From positions 3,270,459-3,334,458 of the forward strand of contig NC_092225.1 in assembly GCF_036320965.1 (NCBI RefSeq): DNA of 64,000 nt, in the 5' to 3' direction. Below, in pieces: positions 45,128 to 64,000 of the stretch (the first letter of the stretch is position 1; each line of letters opens with the position of its first letter). The notes under the pieces are model-generated. The model did not search any database. It was not told where the DNA came from and worked only from the letters and a program-made list of their open reading frames with translations. The DNA comes from Panulirus ornatus (lineage: Eukaryota; Arthropoda; Malacostraca; Decapoda; Palinuridae). The position numbers and the translations under genes were made by a program.

Positions 45128-45832
45128 AGAATGTTTGGAAGTCGAGAACATTACCTCAGAGAGCTAAAGTGGTTCCAACAATGTTGTATGGTTGCGAGGC
45201 GGATGGATGTGCTGGAAATGAGATGTTGGAGGACAATATGTGGTGTGAGGTGTTTTGACCGAGTAAGTAATGTAAGGGTAATAGAGATGTGTGGAAATAA
45301 AAACAGTGTGGTCATGAGATTAGACGAGTGTGTTTTGAAATGGTTGGGTCACATGGAGAGAATGAGTTAGGAAAGATTGTCCAAGAGGATATATGTGTCA
45401 GAGGTGCAGGGAACGAGGAGAAGTGGGAGACGAAATTGGAGGTGGAAAGATGGAGTAAAAAAGATTTTGAGTGATCGGGGCCTGAACATGCAGGAGGGTG
45501 AAAGGCGTGCAATGAATAGAGGGAATTGGAACGATTTGGTATACCGGGTCGACGTGCTGTCAATGGATTGAACCAGGGCATGTGAAGCGTCTGGGGAAAA
45601 CCATGGAAAGTTCTGTTGGCCTGGATGTGGAAAGGGAGCTGTGGTTTCGGCGCATTATTACATGACAGCTAGAGACTGAGTGTGAACGAATGTGGCCTTT
45701 GTTTTCTTTTCCTTGCGCTACCTCAGACACATGAAGTGGGAGGGGGCTGTTATTCCATGTTTGGCGGGTGGCGATGGGAATAAATAAAGGCAGAGAGTAT
45801 GAATTATGTACATGTGTATATATGTATATGTC

Positions 45833-45986
<154 letters not shown>

Positions 45987-46144
45987 CATATATGTGTATG
46001 TACATTGAGATGTATAGGCATGTATCTTTGCGTGTGTGGACGTGTATATATATACATTTGTATGTGGGTGGGTTGGGCCATTCTTTCGTCTGTGTCCTTG
46101 CGCTACCTCGCTAACGCGGGAGACAGCGACAAAGCAAAATAAAG

Positions 46145-47878
<1,734 letters not shown>

Positions 47879-48498
47879 CCTTGCTCGACAACGAATCGTG
47901 AATGTTTCCCTACAATCTTTTCAAGGAACTTATGTTGCTACCATGGTCCACAAATGCCTGTCATCTTATACATTTCATTGTAGGCCGAAGATAAATTGAG
48001 TCAAGATCTTCATTTGGAGTGTCGTCTCGCCATTCTGCCTGGCTACTGTCTGACAAGCTGCAGGATCGTCGCTAGAATGAAAGAAGGTATATGGAGTGGT
48101 CCGATGTGTGATGGAGGCTGCGTTCCTTCCAGTTCAACGTTCTAGTGTGGGTGGCCCTGGGCGTATCAGCACACCACAAGAAGGCTGCATCAACGAGCTG
48201 AGCTTCAGGAAGCTATCCTGGCAGCAAGGGAAACGTGAAGCTTCAAGACCTTACTTCCAGAGAAACGTCTTCGACGAAATCATCGCCTTCGGCTCAGAGT
48301 CGCCTTTTGTTCAACATGGAGGGAATAAGTGAGAAGTATTCTCCCTATCTCCCTATCTTGGACGTGGCGGTACAAGTAGTTGCACGGACTGTGATCCTCG
48401 CTTTGGTTACAAGAATGTTCTTCCGCCCACCAGTGATGCTACTACTTTTGTGAATTAAGAACCATTGCAACACAAACCTCACCAGGTGGTAGAGTGAC
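47879..48498. other. unrecognised sequence upstream of a duplicated block
   Basis: About 620 bp with no match elsewhere in the window. One plus-strand frame is open for 78 codons (48096-48332) without recognisable domain. It ends at CCGCAG where the duplicated block begins. Confidence 0.4.

Positions 48499-55075
<6,577 letters not shown>

Positions 55076-55156
<81 letters not shown>
55076..55156. repeat. (TA)n microsatellite
   Basis: About 81 bp TA after A-rich tail AAAGAAAAAAAAATAGAATA. Confidence 0.95.
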
Positions 55157-55158
<2 letters not shown>

Positions 55159-56977
55159 TGGAGTGAGTGTTTTGAAGGTTTGTTGAATGTGTTTGATGAT
55201 AGAGTGGCAGATATAGGGTGTTTTGGTCGAGGTGGTGTGCAAAGTGGGAGGGTTAGGGAAAATGATTTGGTGGACAGAGAAGAGGTAGTAGGGGCTTTGC
55301 GGAAGATGAAAGCCGGCGGGGCAGCGGGTTTGGATGGTATTGCAGTGGAATTTATTAAAAAAGGTAGTGACTGTATTGTTCACTGGTTGGTAAGGTTTTT
55401 TAATGTATGTATGACTCATGGTGAGGTGCCTGAGGATTGGCGGAATGCGTCCATAGTGCCATTGTACAAAGGCAAAGGGGATAAGAGTGAGTGCTCAAAT
55501 TATAGAGGTATAAGTTTGTTGAGTATTCCTGATAAATTATATGGGAGGGTATTGATTGAGAGGGTGAAGGAATGTACAGAGCATCAGATTGGGGAAGAGC
55601 AGTGTGGTTTCAGAAGAGGTAGAGGATGTGTGGATCAGGTGTTTGCTTTGAAGAATGTATGTGAGAAATACTTAGAGAAGCAAATGGATTTGTATGTAGC
55701 ATTTATGGATCTGGAGAAGGCATATGATAGAGTTGACAGAGATGCTCTGTGGAAGGTATTAAGAATATATGGTGTGGGAGGCAAGCTGTTAGAAGCAGTG
55801 AAAAGATTTTATCGAGTATGTAAGGCATGTGTACGTGTAGGAAGAGAGGAAAGTGATTGGTTCTCAGTGAATGTAGGTTTGCGGCAGGGGTGTGTGATGT
55901 CTCCATGGTTGTTTAATTTTTTTATGGATGGGGTTGTTAGGGAGGTGAATGCAAGAGTTTTGGAAAGAGGGGCAAGTATGAAGTCTGTTGGGGATGAGAG
56001 AGCTTGGGAAGTGAGTCAGTTGGTGTTCGCTGATGATACAGCGCTGGTGGCTGATTCATGTGAGAAACTGCAGAAGCTGGTGACTGAGTTTGGTAAAGTG
56101 TGTGAAAGAAGAAAGTTAAGAGTAAATTTGAATAAGAGCAAGGTTATTAGGTACAGTAGGGTTGAGGGTCAAGTCAATTGGGAGGTGAGTTTGAATGGAG
56201 AAAAAACTGGAGGAAGTGAGGTGTTTTAGATATCTGGGAGTGGATCTGGCAGCGGATGGAACCATGGAAGCGGAATTGGATCATAGGGTGAGGGAGGGGG
56301 CGAAAATTCTGGGAGCCTTGAAGAATGTTTGGAAGTCGAGAACATTATCTCGGAAAGCAAAAATGGGTATGTTTGAAGGAATAGTGGTTCCAACAATGTT
56401 GTATGGTTGCGAGGCGTGGGCTATGGATAGAGTTGTGCGCAGGAGGATGGATGTGCTGGAAATGAGATGTTTGAGGACAATGTGTGGTGTGAGGTGGTTT
56501 GATCGAGTAAGTAACGTAAGGGTAAGAGAGATGTGTGGAAATAAAAAGAGCGTGGTTGAGAGAGCAGAAGAGGGTGTTTTGAAATGGTTTGGGCACATGG
56601 AGAGAATGAGTGAGGAAAGATTGACCAAGAGGATATATGTGTCGGAGGTGGAGGGAACGAGGAGAAGAGGGAGACCAAATTGGAGGTGGAAAGATCGAGT
56701 GACAAAGATTTTGTGTGATCGGGGCCTGAACATGCAGGAGGGTGAAAGGAGGGCAAGGAATAGAGTGAATTGGAGCGATGTGGTATACCGGGGTTGACGT
56801 GCTGTCAGTGGATTGAATCGGGGCATGTGAAGCGTCTGGGGTAAACCATGGAAAGCTGTGTAGGTATGTATATATGCGTGTGTGGACGTATGTATATACA
56901 TGTGTATGGGGGGGGGTTGGGCCATTTCTTTCGTCTGTTTCCTTGCGCAAACGCGGGAGACAGCGACAAAAAAAAAG

Positions 56978-56994
<17 letters not shown>
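55157..56994 (+). mobile_element. RTE-TA, 5'-truncated at the recurrent breakpoint, unit 1
   Basis: Begins GATGGAGTGAGTGTTTTGAA directly after (TA)n, the same breakpoint as at 57076 and 63796. RT is open from 55156 to 56229, with motif A ([10 protein letters not shown]), motif B ([19 protein letters not shown]) and motif C ([12 protein letters not shown]). One extra A near 56203 shifts the frame; the rest is open at 56195-56797. Private variants [18 protein letters not shown] and RNASIVPLYK link it to the next copy. Short 3'UTR. Confidence 0.86.

Positions 56995-57075
<81 letters not shown>
56995..57075. repeat. (TA)n microsatellite
   Basis: About 80 bp TA with one TATGTA, after an A-run. 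Confidence 0.95.
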
Positions 57076-58895
57076 GATGGAGTGAGTGTTTTGAAGGTTT
57101 GTTGAATGTGTTTGATGATAGAGTGGCAGATATAGGGTGTTTTGGTCGAGGTGGTGTGCAAAGTGGGAGGGTTAGGGAAAATGATTTGGTGGACAGAGAA
57201 GAGGTAGTAGGGGCTTTGCGGAAGATGAAAGCCGGCGGGGCAGCGGGTTTGGATGGTATTGCAGTGGAATTTATTAAAAAAGTGGGTGACTGTATTGTTG
57301 ACTGGTTGGTAAGGTTTTTTAATGTATGTATGACTCATGGTGAGGTGCCTGAGGATTGGCGGAATGCGTCCATAGTGCCATTGTACAAAGGCAAAGGGGA
57401 TAAGAGTGAGTGCTCAAATTATAGAGGTATAAGTTTGTTGAGTATTCCTGGTAAATTATATGGGAGGGTATTGATTGAGAGGGTGAAGGCATGTATAGAG
57501 CATCAGATTGGGGAAGAGCAGTGTGGTTTCAGAAGAGGTAGAGGATGTGTGGATCAGGTGTTTGCTTTGAAGAATGTATGTGAGAAATACTTCGAGAAGC
57601 AAATGGATTTGTATGTAGCATTTATGGATCTGGAGAAGGCATATGATAGAGTTGATAGAGATGCTCTGTGGAAGGTATTAAGAATATATGGTGTGGGAGG
57701 CAAGCTGTTAGAAGCAGTGAAAAGATTTTATCGAGGATGTAAGGCATGTGTTCGTGTAGGAAGAGAGGAAAGTGATTGGTTCTCAGTGAATGTAGGTTTG
57801 CGGCAGGGGTGTGTGATGTCTCCATGGTTGTTTAATTTGTTTATGGATGGGGTTGTTAGGGAGGTGAATGCAAGAGTTTTGGAAAGAGGGGCAAGTATGA
57901 AGTCTGTTGGGGATGAGAGAGCTTGGGAAGTGAGTCGATTGGTGTTCGCTGATGATACAGCGCTGGTGGCTGATTCATGTGAGAAACTGCAGAAGCTGGT
58001 GACTGAGTTTGGTAAAGTGTGTGAAAGAAGAAAGTTAAGAGTAAATTTGAATAAGAGCAAGGTTATTAGGTACAGTAGGGTTGAGGGTCAAGTCAGTTGG
58101 GAGGTGAGTTTGAATGGTGAAAAACTGGAGGAAGTGAAGTGTTTTAGATATCTGGGAGTGGATCTGTCAGCGGATGGAACCATGGAAGCGGAAGTGGATC
58201 ATAGGGTGGGGGAGGGGGCGAAAATTTTGTGAGCCTTGAAGAATGTGTGGAAGTCGAGAACATTATCCCGGAAAGCAAAAATGGGTATGTTTGAAGGAAT
58301 AGTGGTTCCAACAATGTTGTATGGTTGCGAGGCGTGGGCTATGGATAGAGTTGTGCGCAGGAGGATGGATGTGCTGGAAATGAGATGTTTGAGGACAATG
58401 TGTGGTGTGAGGTGGTTTGATCGAGTAAGTAACGTAAGGGTAAGAGAGATGTGTGGAAATAAAAAGAGCGTGGTTGAGAGAGCAGAAGAGGGTGTTTTGA
58501 AATGGTTTGGGCACATGGAGAGAATGAGTGAGGAAAGATTGACCAAGAGGATATATGTGTCGGAGGTGGAGGGAACGAGGAGAAGAGGGAGACCAAATTG
58601 GAGGTGGAAAGATGGAGTGAAAAGGATTTTCTGTGATCGGGGCCTGAACATGCAGGAGGGTGAAAGGAGGGCAAGGAATAGAGTGAATTGGAGCGATGTG
58701 GTATACAGGGGTTGACGTGCTGTCAGTGGATTGAATCAAGGCATGTGAAGCGTCTGGGGTGAACCATGGAAAGCTGTGTAGGTGTGTATATTTGCGTGTG
58801 TGGACGTGTGTATGTACATGTGTATGGGGGGGTTGGGCCATTTCTTTCGTCTGTTTCCTTGCGCTACCTCGCAAACGCGGGAGACAGCGACAAAG

Positions 58896-58928
<33 letters not shown>
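57076..58928 (+). mobile_element. RTE-TA, 5'-truncated at the recurrent breakpoint, unit 2
   Basis: Same start as 55157 and same private variants (GGAAG, NASIVPLYK). The RT is open to one nonsense change (TGA at 58230-58232, from GGA), after which the frame continues in-register from 58236 to 58715. Motif C is [12 protein letters not shown]. Its 3' half ([15 protein letters not shown]) is closer to other young copies than to unit 1. Short 3'UTR, long A-run, (TA)n. Confidence 0.86.
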
Positions 58929-59133
<205 letters not shown>

Positions 59134-59136
<3 letters not shown>

Positions 59137-59379
59137 TATCCCTGGGGATAGGGGAGAAAGAATACTTCCCACGTATTCCCTGCGTGTCGAAGAAGGCGAC
59201 TAAAAGGGGAGGGAGCGGGGGCTGGAAATCCTCCCCTCTTGTTTTTTTTGTTTTTTTTTAATTTTCCAAAAGAAGGAACAGAGAAGGGGACCAGGTGAGA
59301 ATATTCCCTCAGAGGCCCAGTCCTCTGTTCTTAACGCTACCTTGCTAATGCGGGAAATGGCAAATAGTTTGAAAGAAAG
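59134..59379 (+). mobile_element. short non-autonomous element, complete
   Basis: Head TTATCCCTGGGGATAGGGGA, T-rich tract, middle AGAAGGAACAGAGAAGGGGA, tail GCTACCTTGCTAATGCGGGA, GAAAGAAAGA, then (TA)n. Layout identical to 9192-9443. Confidence 0.82.

Positions 59380-59472
<93 letters not shown>
59380..59472. repeat. (TA)n microsatellite
   Basis: About 92 bp TA. Confidence 0.95.
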
Positions 59473-59474
<2 letters not shown>

Positions 59475-60027
59475 TTATACGAGAGCGTCCGGCGACCACT
59501 TCCACACGTTAATTGATAACGCAAGATCTGTAATCAATATTATTTGTTTTTTTTACACATAACCACTAGTTCCATTTAATTTTTTTCAAGCTTTGCCAGT
59601 AAAAGGCTTTACATTGAAAATCATTAGATGTCTACACGCATATGTCTACGTCATCCTGAGAAAGCAAGTGGGTCTGTCAGGAGCTACACAAAAAATGGGT
59701 TGAAGAAAGAATGAAAGGAAAGCCGTGCAGGACGTGCTGGTGTTGTGCCACCTTGCTCCTGCAACTACCGATTGGTGATGATTTGCGCAGGCTGTCGAGG
59801 TCGCTGTGGACGCCTCTCCCCCAGTCACCAGCCAGACTCAGGAGGACGGTGAGGGTTGGCGAGAGGAGTTAACGAGAGGAGGGCTACCGAGAGCAGAGAC
59901 ATCGATAAGACGTCTGAAGGCAAGACCGATTTTTCGACGATGAAGGCCTGCACTGTGGCTGAGAGATTGACTTGAGGAGGCAGAAGTGATATTGTGACAG
60001 TGATTGTGTCAGCGTCGCGTCGCCTCG
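59473..60027. other. unrecognised sequence upstream of a duplicated block
   Basis: About 555 bp unrelated to 47879-48498 although it occupies the equivalent place upstream of the shared block. Short ORFs only. It ends at GCGTCGCCTCG before CCGCAG. Confidence 0.4.
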
Positions 60028-60346
60028 CCGCAGTGTATCGAGACAGACTTCCCCAGAACTTTTAAAGGGGAAGTAAATGTTTATAGTTGTGTTACTGGAG
60101 TGATAGTTTTCATGCATGGTGTTTTTGACAAGAAAATAGTGAAGTTGGAGAAAAATGTAGCTTAGACATTGAAGCTTATTGATACAGTGGTGAAATTGAT
60201 GAGAACTGCTATTGACGTTTGTGTGAATAAATTGTACATTTCCTTTTCCATAGCCAGAGGTTGAACCATTATGTGACATTCATTTTTTTCACTCATTTCA
60301 AGCTAAAAGTTTGTTTTCTAAATTGTTTCTTACATTTTTCATATGT
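60028..60346 (+). repeat. duplicated unrecognised block, copy 2 (short)
   Basis: Matches 48499-49072 minus its ~255-bp extra segment. Contains GTGAATAAATTGTACATTTC (AATAAA). A TG/TA-rich stretch (60347-60429) follows, directly before the intact RTE-TA. Confidence 0.8.
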
Positions 60347-60429
60347 ATATATATGTATGTGTGTGTGTGTGTATGTGCGTATGTGTGTGTATGTGTGTGT
60401 GTGTGTATATGTATATATATATGTATATT

Positions 60430-63400
60430 ATCCCTGGGGATAGGGGTGAAAGAATACTTCCCACGTATTCCTCGCGTGTCGTAGAAAGCGACTAGAGGGG
60501 ACGGGAGCGGGGGGCCGGAAATCCTTCCCTCCTTGTATTAACTTTCTAAAATGGGAAACAGAAGAAGGAGTCACGCGGGGAGTGATCATCCTCCTCGAAG
60601 GCTCAGAGTGGGGTGCCTAAATGTGTGTGGATGTAACCAAGATGTGAAAAAAGGAGAGATAGGTAGTATGTTTGAGGAAAGGAACCTGGATGTTTTGGCT
60701 CTGAGTGAAACGAAGCTGAAGGGTAAAGGGGAAGAGTGGTTTGGAAATGTCTGGGGAGTGAAGTCAGGGGTTAGTGAGAGGACAAGAGCAAGGGAAGGAG
60801 TAGCAATACTCCTGAAACAGGAGTTGTGGGAGTATGTGATAGAATGTAAGAAAGTAAATTCTCGATTAATATGGGTAAAATTGAAAGTTGATGGAGAGAG
60901 GTGGGTGATTATTGGTGCATATGCACCTGGGCATGAGAAGAAAGATCATGAGAGGCAAGTGTTTTGGGAGCAGCTGAATGAGTGTGTTAGCGGTTTTGAT
61001 GCACGAGACCGGGTTATAGTGATGGGTGATTTGAATGCAAAGGTGAGTAATGTGGCAGTTGAGGGAATAATTGGTATGCATGGGGTGTTCAGTGTTGTAA
61101 ATGGAAATGGTGAAGAGCTTGTAGATTTATGTGCTGAAAAAGGACTGATGATTGGGAATACCTGGTTTAAAAAGCGAGATATACATAAGTATACTTATGT
61201 AAGTAGGAGAGATGGCCAGAGAGCGTTATTGGATTACGTGTTAATTGACAGGCGTGCGAAAGAGAGACTTTTGGATGTTAATGTGCTGAGAGGTGCAACT
61301 GGAGGGATGTCTGATCATTATCTTGTGGAGGCTAAGGTGAAGATTAGTATGGGTTTTCAGAAAAGAGGAGTGAATGTTGGGGTGAAGAGGGTGGTGAGAG
61401 TGAGTGAGCTTGGGAAGGAGACCTGTGTGGGGAAGTACCAGGAGAGACTGTGTACAGAGTGGAAAAAGGTGAGAACAATGGAAGTAAGGGGAGTGGGGGA
61501 GGAATGGGATGTATTTAGGGAATCAGTGATGGATTGCGCAAAAGATGCTTGTGGCATGAGAAGAGTGGGAGGTGGGCTGTTTAGAAAGGGTAGTGAGTGG
61601 TGGGATGAAGAAGTAAGAGTATTAGTGAAAGAGAAGAGAGAGGCATTTGGACGATTTTTGCAGGGAAAAAATGCAATTGAGTGGGAGAAGTATAAAAGAA
61701 AGAGACAGGAGGTCAAGAGAAAGGTGCAAGAGGTGAAAAAAGGGGCAAATGAGAGTTGGGGTGAGAGACTATCAGTAAATTTTAGGGAGAATAAAAAGAT
61801 GTTCTGGAAGGAGGTAAATGGGGTGCGTAAGACAAGGGAGCAAATGGGAACTTCAGTGAAGGGCGTAAATGGGGAGGTGATAACAAGTAGTGGTGATGTG
61901 AGAAGGAGATGGAATGAGTATTTTGAAGGTTTGTTGAATGTGTCTGATGACAGAGTGGCAGATATAGGGTGTTTTGGTCGAGGTGGTGTGCAAAGTGAGA
62001 GGGTTAGGGAAAATGATTTGGTAAACAGAGAAGAGGTAGTAAAAGCTTTGCGGAAGATGAAAGCCGGCAAGGCAGCAGGATTGGATGGTATTGCAGTGGA
62101 ATTTATTAAAAAAGGGGGTGACTGTATTGTTGACTGGTTGGTAAGGTTATTTAATGTATGTATGACTCATGGTGAGGTGCCTGAGGATTGGCGGAATGCG
62201 TGCATAGTGCCATTGTACAAAGGCAAAGGGGATAAGAGTGAGTGCTCAAATTACAGAGGTATAAGTTTGTTGAGTATTCCTGGTAAATTATATGGGAGGG
62301 TATTGATTGAGAGGGTGAAGGCATGTACAGAGCATCAGATTGGGGAAGAGCAGTGCGGTTTCAGAAGTGGTAGAGGATGTGTGGATCAGGTGTTTGCTTT
62401 GAAGAATGTATGTGAGAAATACTTAGAAAAGCAAATGGATTTGTATGTAGCATTTATGGATCTGGAGAAGGCATATGATAGAGTTGATAGAGATGCTCTG
62501 TGGAAGGTATTAAGAATATATGGTGTGGGAGGCAAGTTGTTAGAAGCAGTGAAAAGTTTTTATCGAGGATGTAAGGCATGTGTACGTGTAGGAAGAGAGG
62601 AAAGTGATTGGTTCTTAGTGAATGTAGGTTTGCGGCAGGGGTGTGTGATGTCTCCATGGTTGTTTAATTTGTTTATGGATGGGGTTGTTAGGGAGGTAAA
62701 TGCAAGAGTCCTGGAAAGAGGGGCAAGTATGAAGTCTGTTGGGGATGAGAGAGCTTGGGAAGTGAGTCAGTTGTTGTTCGCTGATGATACAGCGCTGGTG
62801 GCTGATTCATGTGAGAAACTGCAGAAGTTGGTGATTGAGTTTGGTAAAGTGTGTGGAAGAAGAAAGTTAAGAGTAAATGTGAATAAGAGCAAGGTTATTA
62901 GGTACAGTAGGGTTGAGGGTCAAGTCAATTGGGAGGTGAGTTTGAATGGAGAAAAACTGGAGGAAGTGAAGTGTTTTAGATATCTGGGAGTGGATCTGTC
63001 AGCGGATGGAACCATGGAAGCGGAAGTGGATCATAGGGTGGGGGAGGGGGCGAAAATTTTGGGAGCCTTGAAAAATGTGTGGAAGTCGAGAACATTATCT
63101 CGGAAAGCAAAAATGGGTATGTTTGAAGGAATAGTGGTTCCAACAATGTTGTATGGTTGCGAGGCGTGGGCTATGGATAGAGTTGTGCGCAGGGGGATGG
63201 ATGTGCTGGAAATGAGATGTTTGAGGACAATGTGTGGTGTGAGGTGGTTTGATCGAGTAAGTAACGTAAGGGTAAGAGAGATGTGTGGAAATAAAAAGAG
63301 CGTGGTTGAGAGAGCAGAAGAGGGTGTTTTGAAATGGTTTGGGCACATGGAGAGAATGAGTGAGGAAAGATTGACCAAGAGGATATATGTGTCGGAGGTG

Positions 63401-63738
63401 GAGGGAACGAGGAGAAGAGGGAGACCAAATTGGAGGTGGAAAGATGGAGTGAAAAAGATTTTGTGTGATCGGGGCCTGAACATGAAGGAGGGTGAAAGGA
63501 GGGCAAGGAATAGAGTGAATTGGAGAGATGTGGTATACCGGGGTTGACGTGATGTCAGTGGATTGATTGGGGCAAGTGAAGCGTCTGGGGTAAACCATGG
63601 AAAGCTGTGTAGGTATGGATATATGCGTGTGTGGACGTATGTATATACATGTGTATGGGGGTGGGTTGGGCCATTTCTTTTGTCTGTTTCCTTGCGCTAC
63701 GCGGGAGACAGCGACAAAAAAAAAAAGAAAAAAAAATA

Positions 63739-63739
<1 letters not shown>
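60430..63739 (+). mobile_element. RTE-TA, full length with intact ORF (reference copy)
   Basis: 5'UTR of ~120 bp from TCCCTGGGGATAGGGGTGAA, one ORF (60551-63547), short 3'UTR of ~170 bp ending GCGGGAGACAGCGACAAA, an A-rich tail AAAAAAGAAAAAAAAATAGA and (TA)n. The ~3.3 kb length, single ORF with APE endonuclease plus RT, and absence of RNase H and of a separate ORF1 point to the RTE group; exact clade not determined. It carries young-subfamily markers ([21 protein letters not shown]). Confidence 0.88.
60551..63547 (+). CDS. RTE-like LINE ORF: APE-type endonuclease plus reverse transcriptase (998 aa)
   Basis: Intact 998-residue protein; ATG at 60551, TGA at 63545. Residues 1-265 form an AP-endonuclease-like nicking domain: N24 (CLNV), E53 (SETKL), Y124 (AYAP), D160/N162 (MGDLNAK), D228 (LDYVL), D255-H256 (SDH). 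A basic linker spans 265-480. RT: fingers ~490-600 ([31 protein letters not shown]), motif A D637 ([12 protein letters not shown]), motif B from 693 ([15 protein letters not shown]), motif C D745/D746 (FADD), then NVNKSKV and FRYLGVDL. The C-terminal ~190 residues carry [10 protein letters not shown] and [14 protein letters not shown]. Expected role: nick DNA and copy its own RNA at the nick. All catalytic residues are present, so it may be active. ORF length fits the RTE group (~1000 aa). Confidence 0.88.
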   Translation: MGNRRRSHAGSDHPPRRLRVGCLNVCGCNQDVKKGEIGSMFEERNLDVLALSETKLKGKGEEWFGNVWGVKSGVSERTRAREGVAILLKQELWEYVIECKKVNSRLIWVKLKVDGERWVIIGAYAPGHEKKDHERQVFWEQLNECVSGFDARDRVIVMGDLNAKVSNVAVEGIIGMHGVFSVVNGNGEELVDLCAEKGLMIGNTWFKKRDIHKYTYVSRRDGQRALLDYVLIDRRAKERLLDVNVLRGATGGMSDHYLVEAKVKISMGFQKRGVNVGVKRVVRVSELGKETCVGKYQERLCTEWKKVRTMEVRGVGEEWDVFRESVMDCAKDACGMRRVGGGLFRKGSEWWDEEVRVLVKEKREAFGRFLQGKNAIEWEKYKRKRQEVKRKVQEVKKGANESWGERLSVNFRENKKMFWKEVNGVRKTREQMGTSVKGVNGEVITSSGDVRRRWNEYFEGLLNVSDDRVADIGCFGRGGVQSERVRENDLVNREEVVKALRKMKAGKAAGLDGIAVEFIKKGGDCIVDWLVRLFNVCMTHGEVPEDWRNACIVPLYKGKGDKSECSNYRGISLLSIPGKLYGRVLIERVKACTEHQIGEEQCGFRSGRGCVDQVFALKNVCEKYLEKQMDLYVAFMDLEKAYDRVDRDALWKVLRIYGVGGKLLEAVKSFYRGCKACVRVGREESDWFLVNVGLRQGCVMSPWLFNLFMDGVVREVNARVLERGASMKSVGDERAWEVSQLLFADDTALVADSCEKLQKLVIEFGKVCGRRKLRVNVNKSKVIRYSRVEGQVNWEVSLNGEKLEEVKCFRYLGVDLSADGTMEAEVDHRVGEGAKILGALKNVWKSRTLSRKAKMGMFEGIVVPTMLYGCEAWAMDRVVRRGMDVLEMRCLRTMCGVRWFDRVSNVRVREMCGNKKSVVERAEEGVLKWFGHMERMSEERLTKRIYVSEVEGTRRRGRPNWRWKDGVKKILCDRGLNMKEGERRARNRVNWRDVVYRG

Positions 63740-63795
<56 letters not shown>
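63740..63795. repeat. (TA)n microsatellite
   Basis: About 56 bp TA after the reference copy's tail. Confidence 0.95.
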
Positions 63796-63797
<2 letters not shown>

Positions 63798-64000
63798 TGG
63801 AGTGAGTGTTTTGAAGGTTTGTTGAATGTGTTTGATGATAGAGTGGCAGATATAGGGTGTTTTGGTCGAGGTGGTGTGCAAAGTGGGATGGTTAGGGAAA
63901 ATGATTTGGTGGACAGAGAAGAGGTAGTAGGGGCTTTGCGGAAGATGAAAGCCGGCGGGGCAGCGGGTTTGGATGGTATTGCAGTGGAATTTATTAAAAA
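63796..64000 (+). mobile_element. RTE-TA, 5'-truncated at the recurrent breakpoint, cut by window end
   Basis: GATGGAGTGAGTGTTTTGAA start and the private variants of the 55157/57076 copies (GTGGACAGAG, GTAGTAGGGGCTTTGCGG, GCCGGCGGGG). Continues beyond the window. Confidence 0.85.

Noticed and set aside
48096..48332. 78-codon ORF as a host gene
   Set aside because: No domain similarity that I recognise, no repeat elsewhere in the window, no clear splice sites; too short to support.

Overview
The window looks like nuclear DNA of an arthropod, most likely a malacostracan (decapod-type) crustacean. This is inferred from three things: extreme (TA)n microsatellite content (about 30 tracts, the longest about 630 bp), (GA)n/(CT)n tracts, and the mixture of Penelope-like, RTE-like and Jockey/CR1-like retroelements. 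No host gene can be supported with confidence. There is one 100-N assembly gap (16401-16500), inside repeats.

Layout. 1-4230: two head-to-tail Penelope-like elements (RT plus GIY-YIG), separated and followed by about 190-bp direct repeats (pseudo-LTRs), each carrying a hammerhead-ribozyme-like core. 4250-25656: a dense patchwork of one family of single-ORF, APE-endonuclease plus RT non-LTR retrotransposons (RTE-like, here RTE-TA) in both orientations, with (TA)n at most boundaries, mixed with a short non-autonomous element of about 245 bp. 25.7-39.6 kb: a (TA)n-poor island with a GGT/GTA-rich satellite, a 21-bp tandem repeat, a 37-bp perfect hairpin, decayed relics of other non-LTR elements, and a diverged ~0.7 kb tandem duplication that could hold a promoter and first exon. 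39.6-47.9 kb: RTE-TA patchwork again, including a 5'UTR-to-3'-end internal deletion derivative. 47.9-64 kb: two copies of a ~0.3-0.57 kb unrecognised sequence, each upstream of an RTE-TA element, plus truncated RTE-TA copies that share one 5' breakpoint. The element at 60430-63739 has an uninterrupted 998-codon ORF and is the best candidate for a recently active source.

How the parts fit together. RTE-TA encodes an endonuclease (SETKL, AYAP, GDLNA, SDH motifs) and a reverse transcriptase (FADD). The short element copies the first ~105 bp of RTE-TA and ends in a ~35-bp tail resembling the RTE-TA 3' end, as expected of a parasite of the RTE-TA machinery. Almost all copies of both begin and end in (TA)n, which suggests that (TA)n is the preferred target, the 3' tail, or both. 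Later recombination between (TA)n tracts seems to have produced the 3'-truncated and palindromic arrangements. Two copies around 21.5 kb have the structure of twin-primed 5' inversions. A ~270-bp 3'UTR deletion, linked to amino-acid markers, separates older copies from a younger subfamily.
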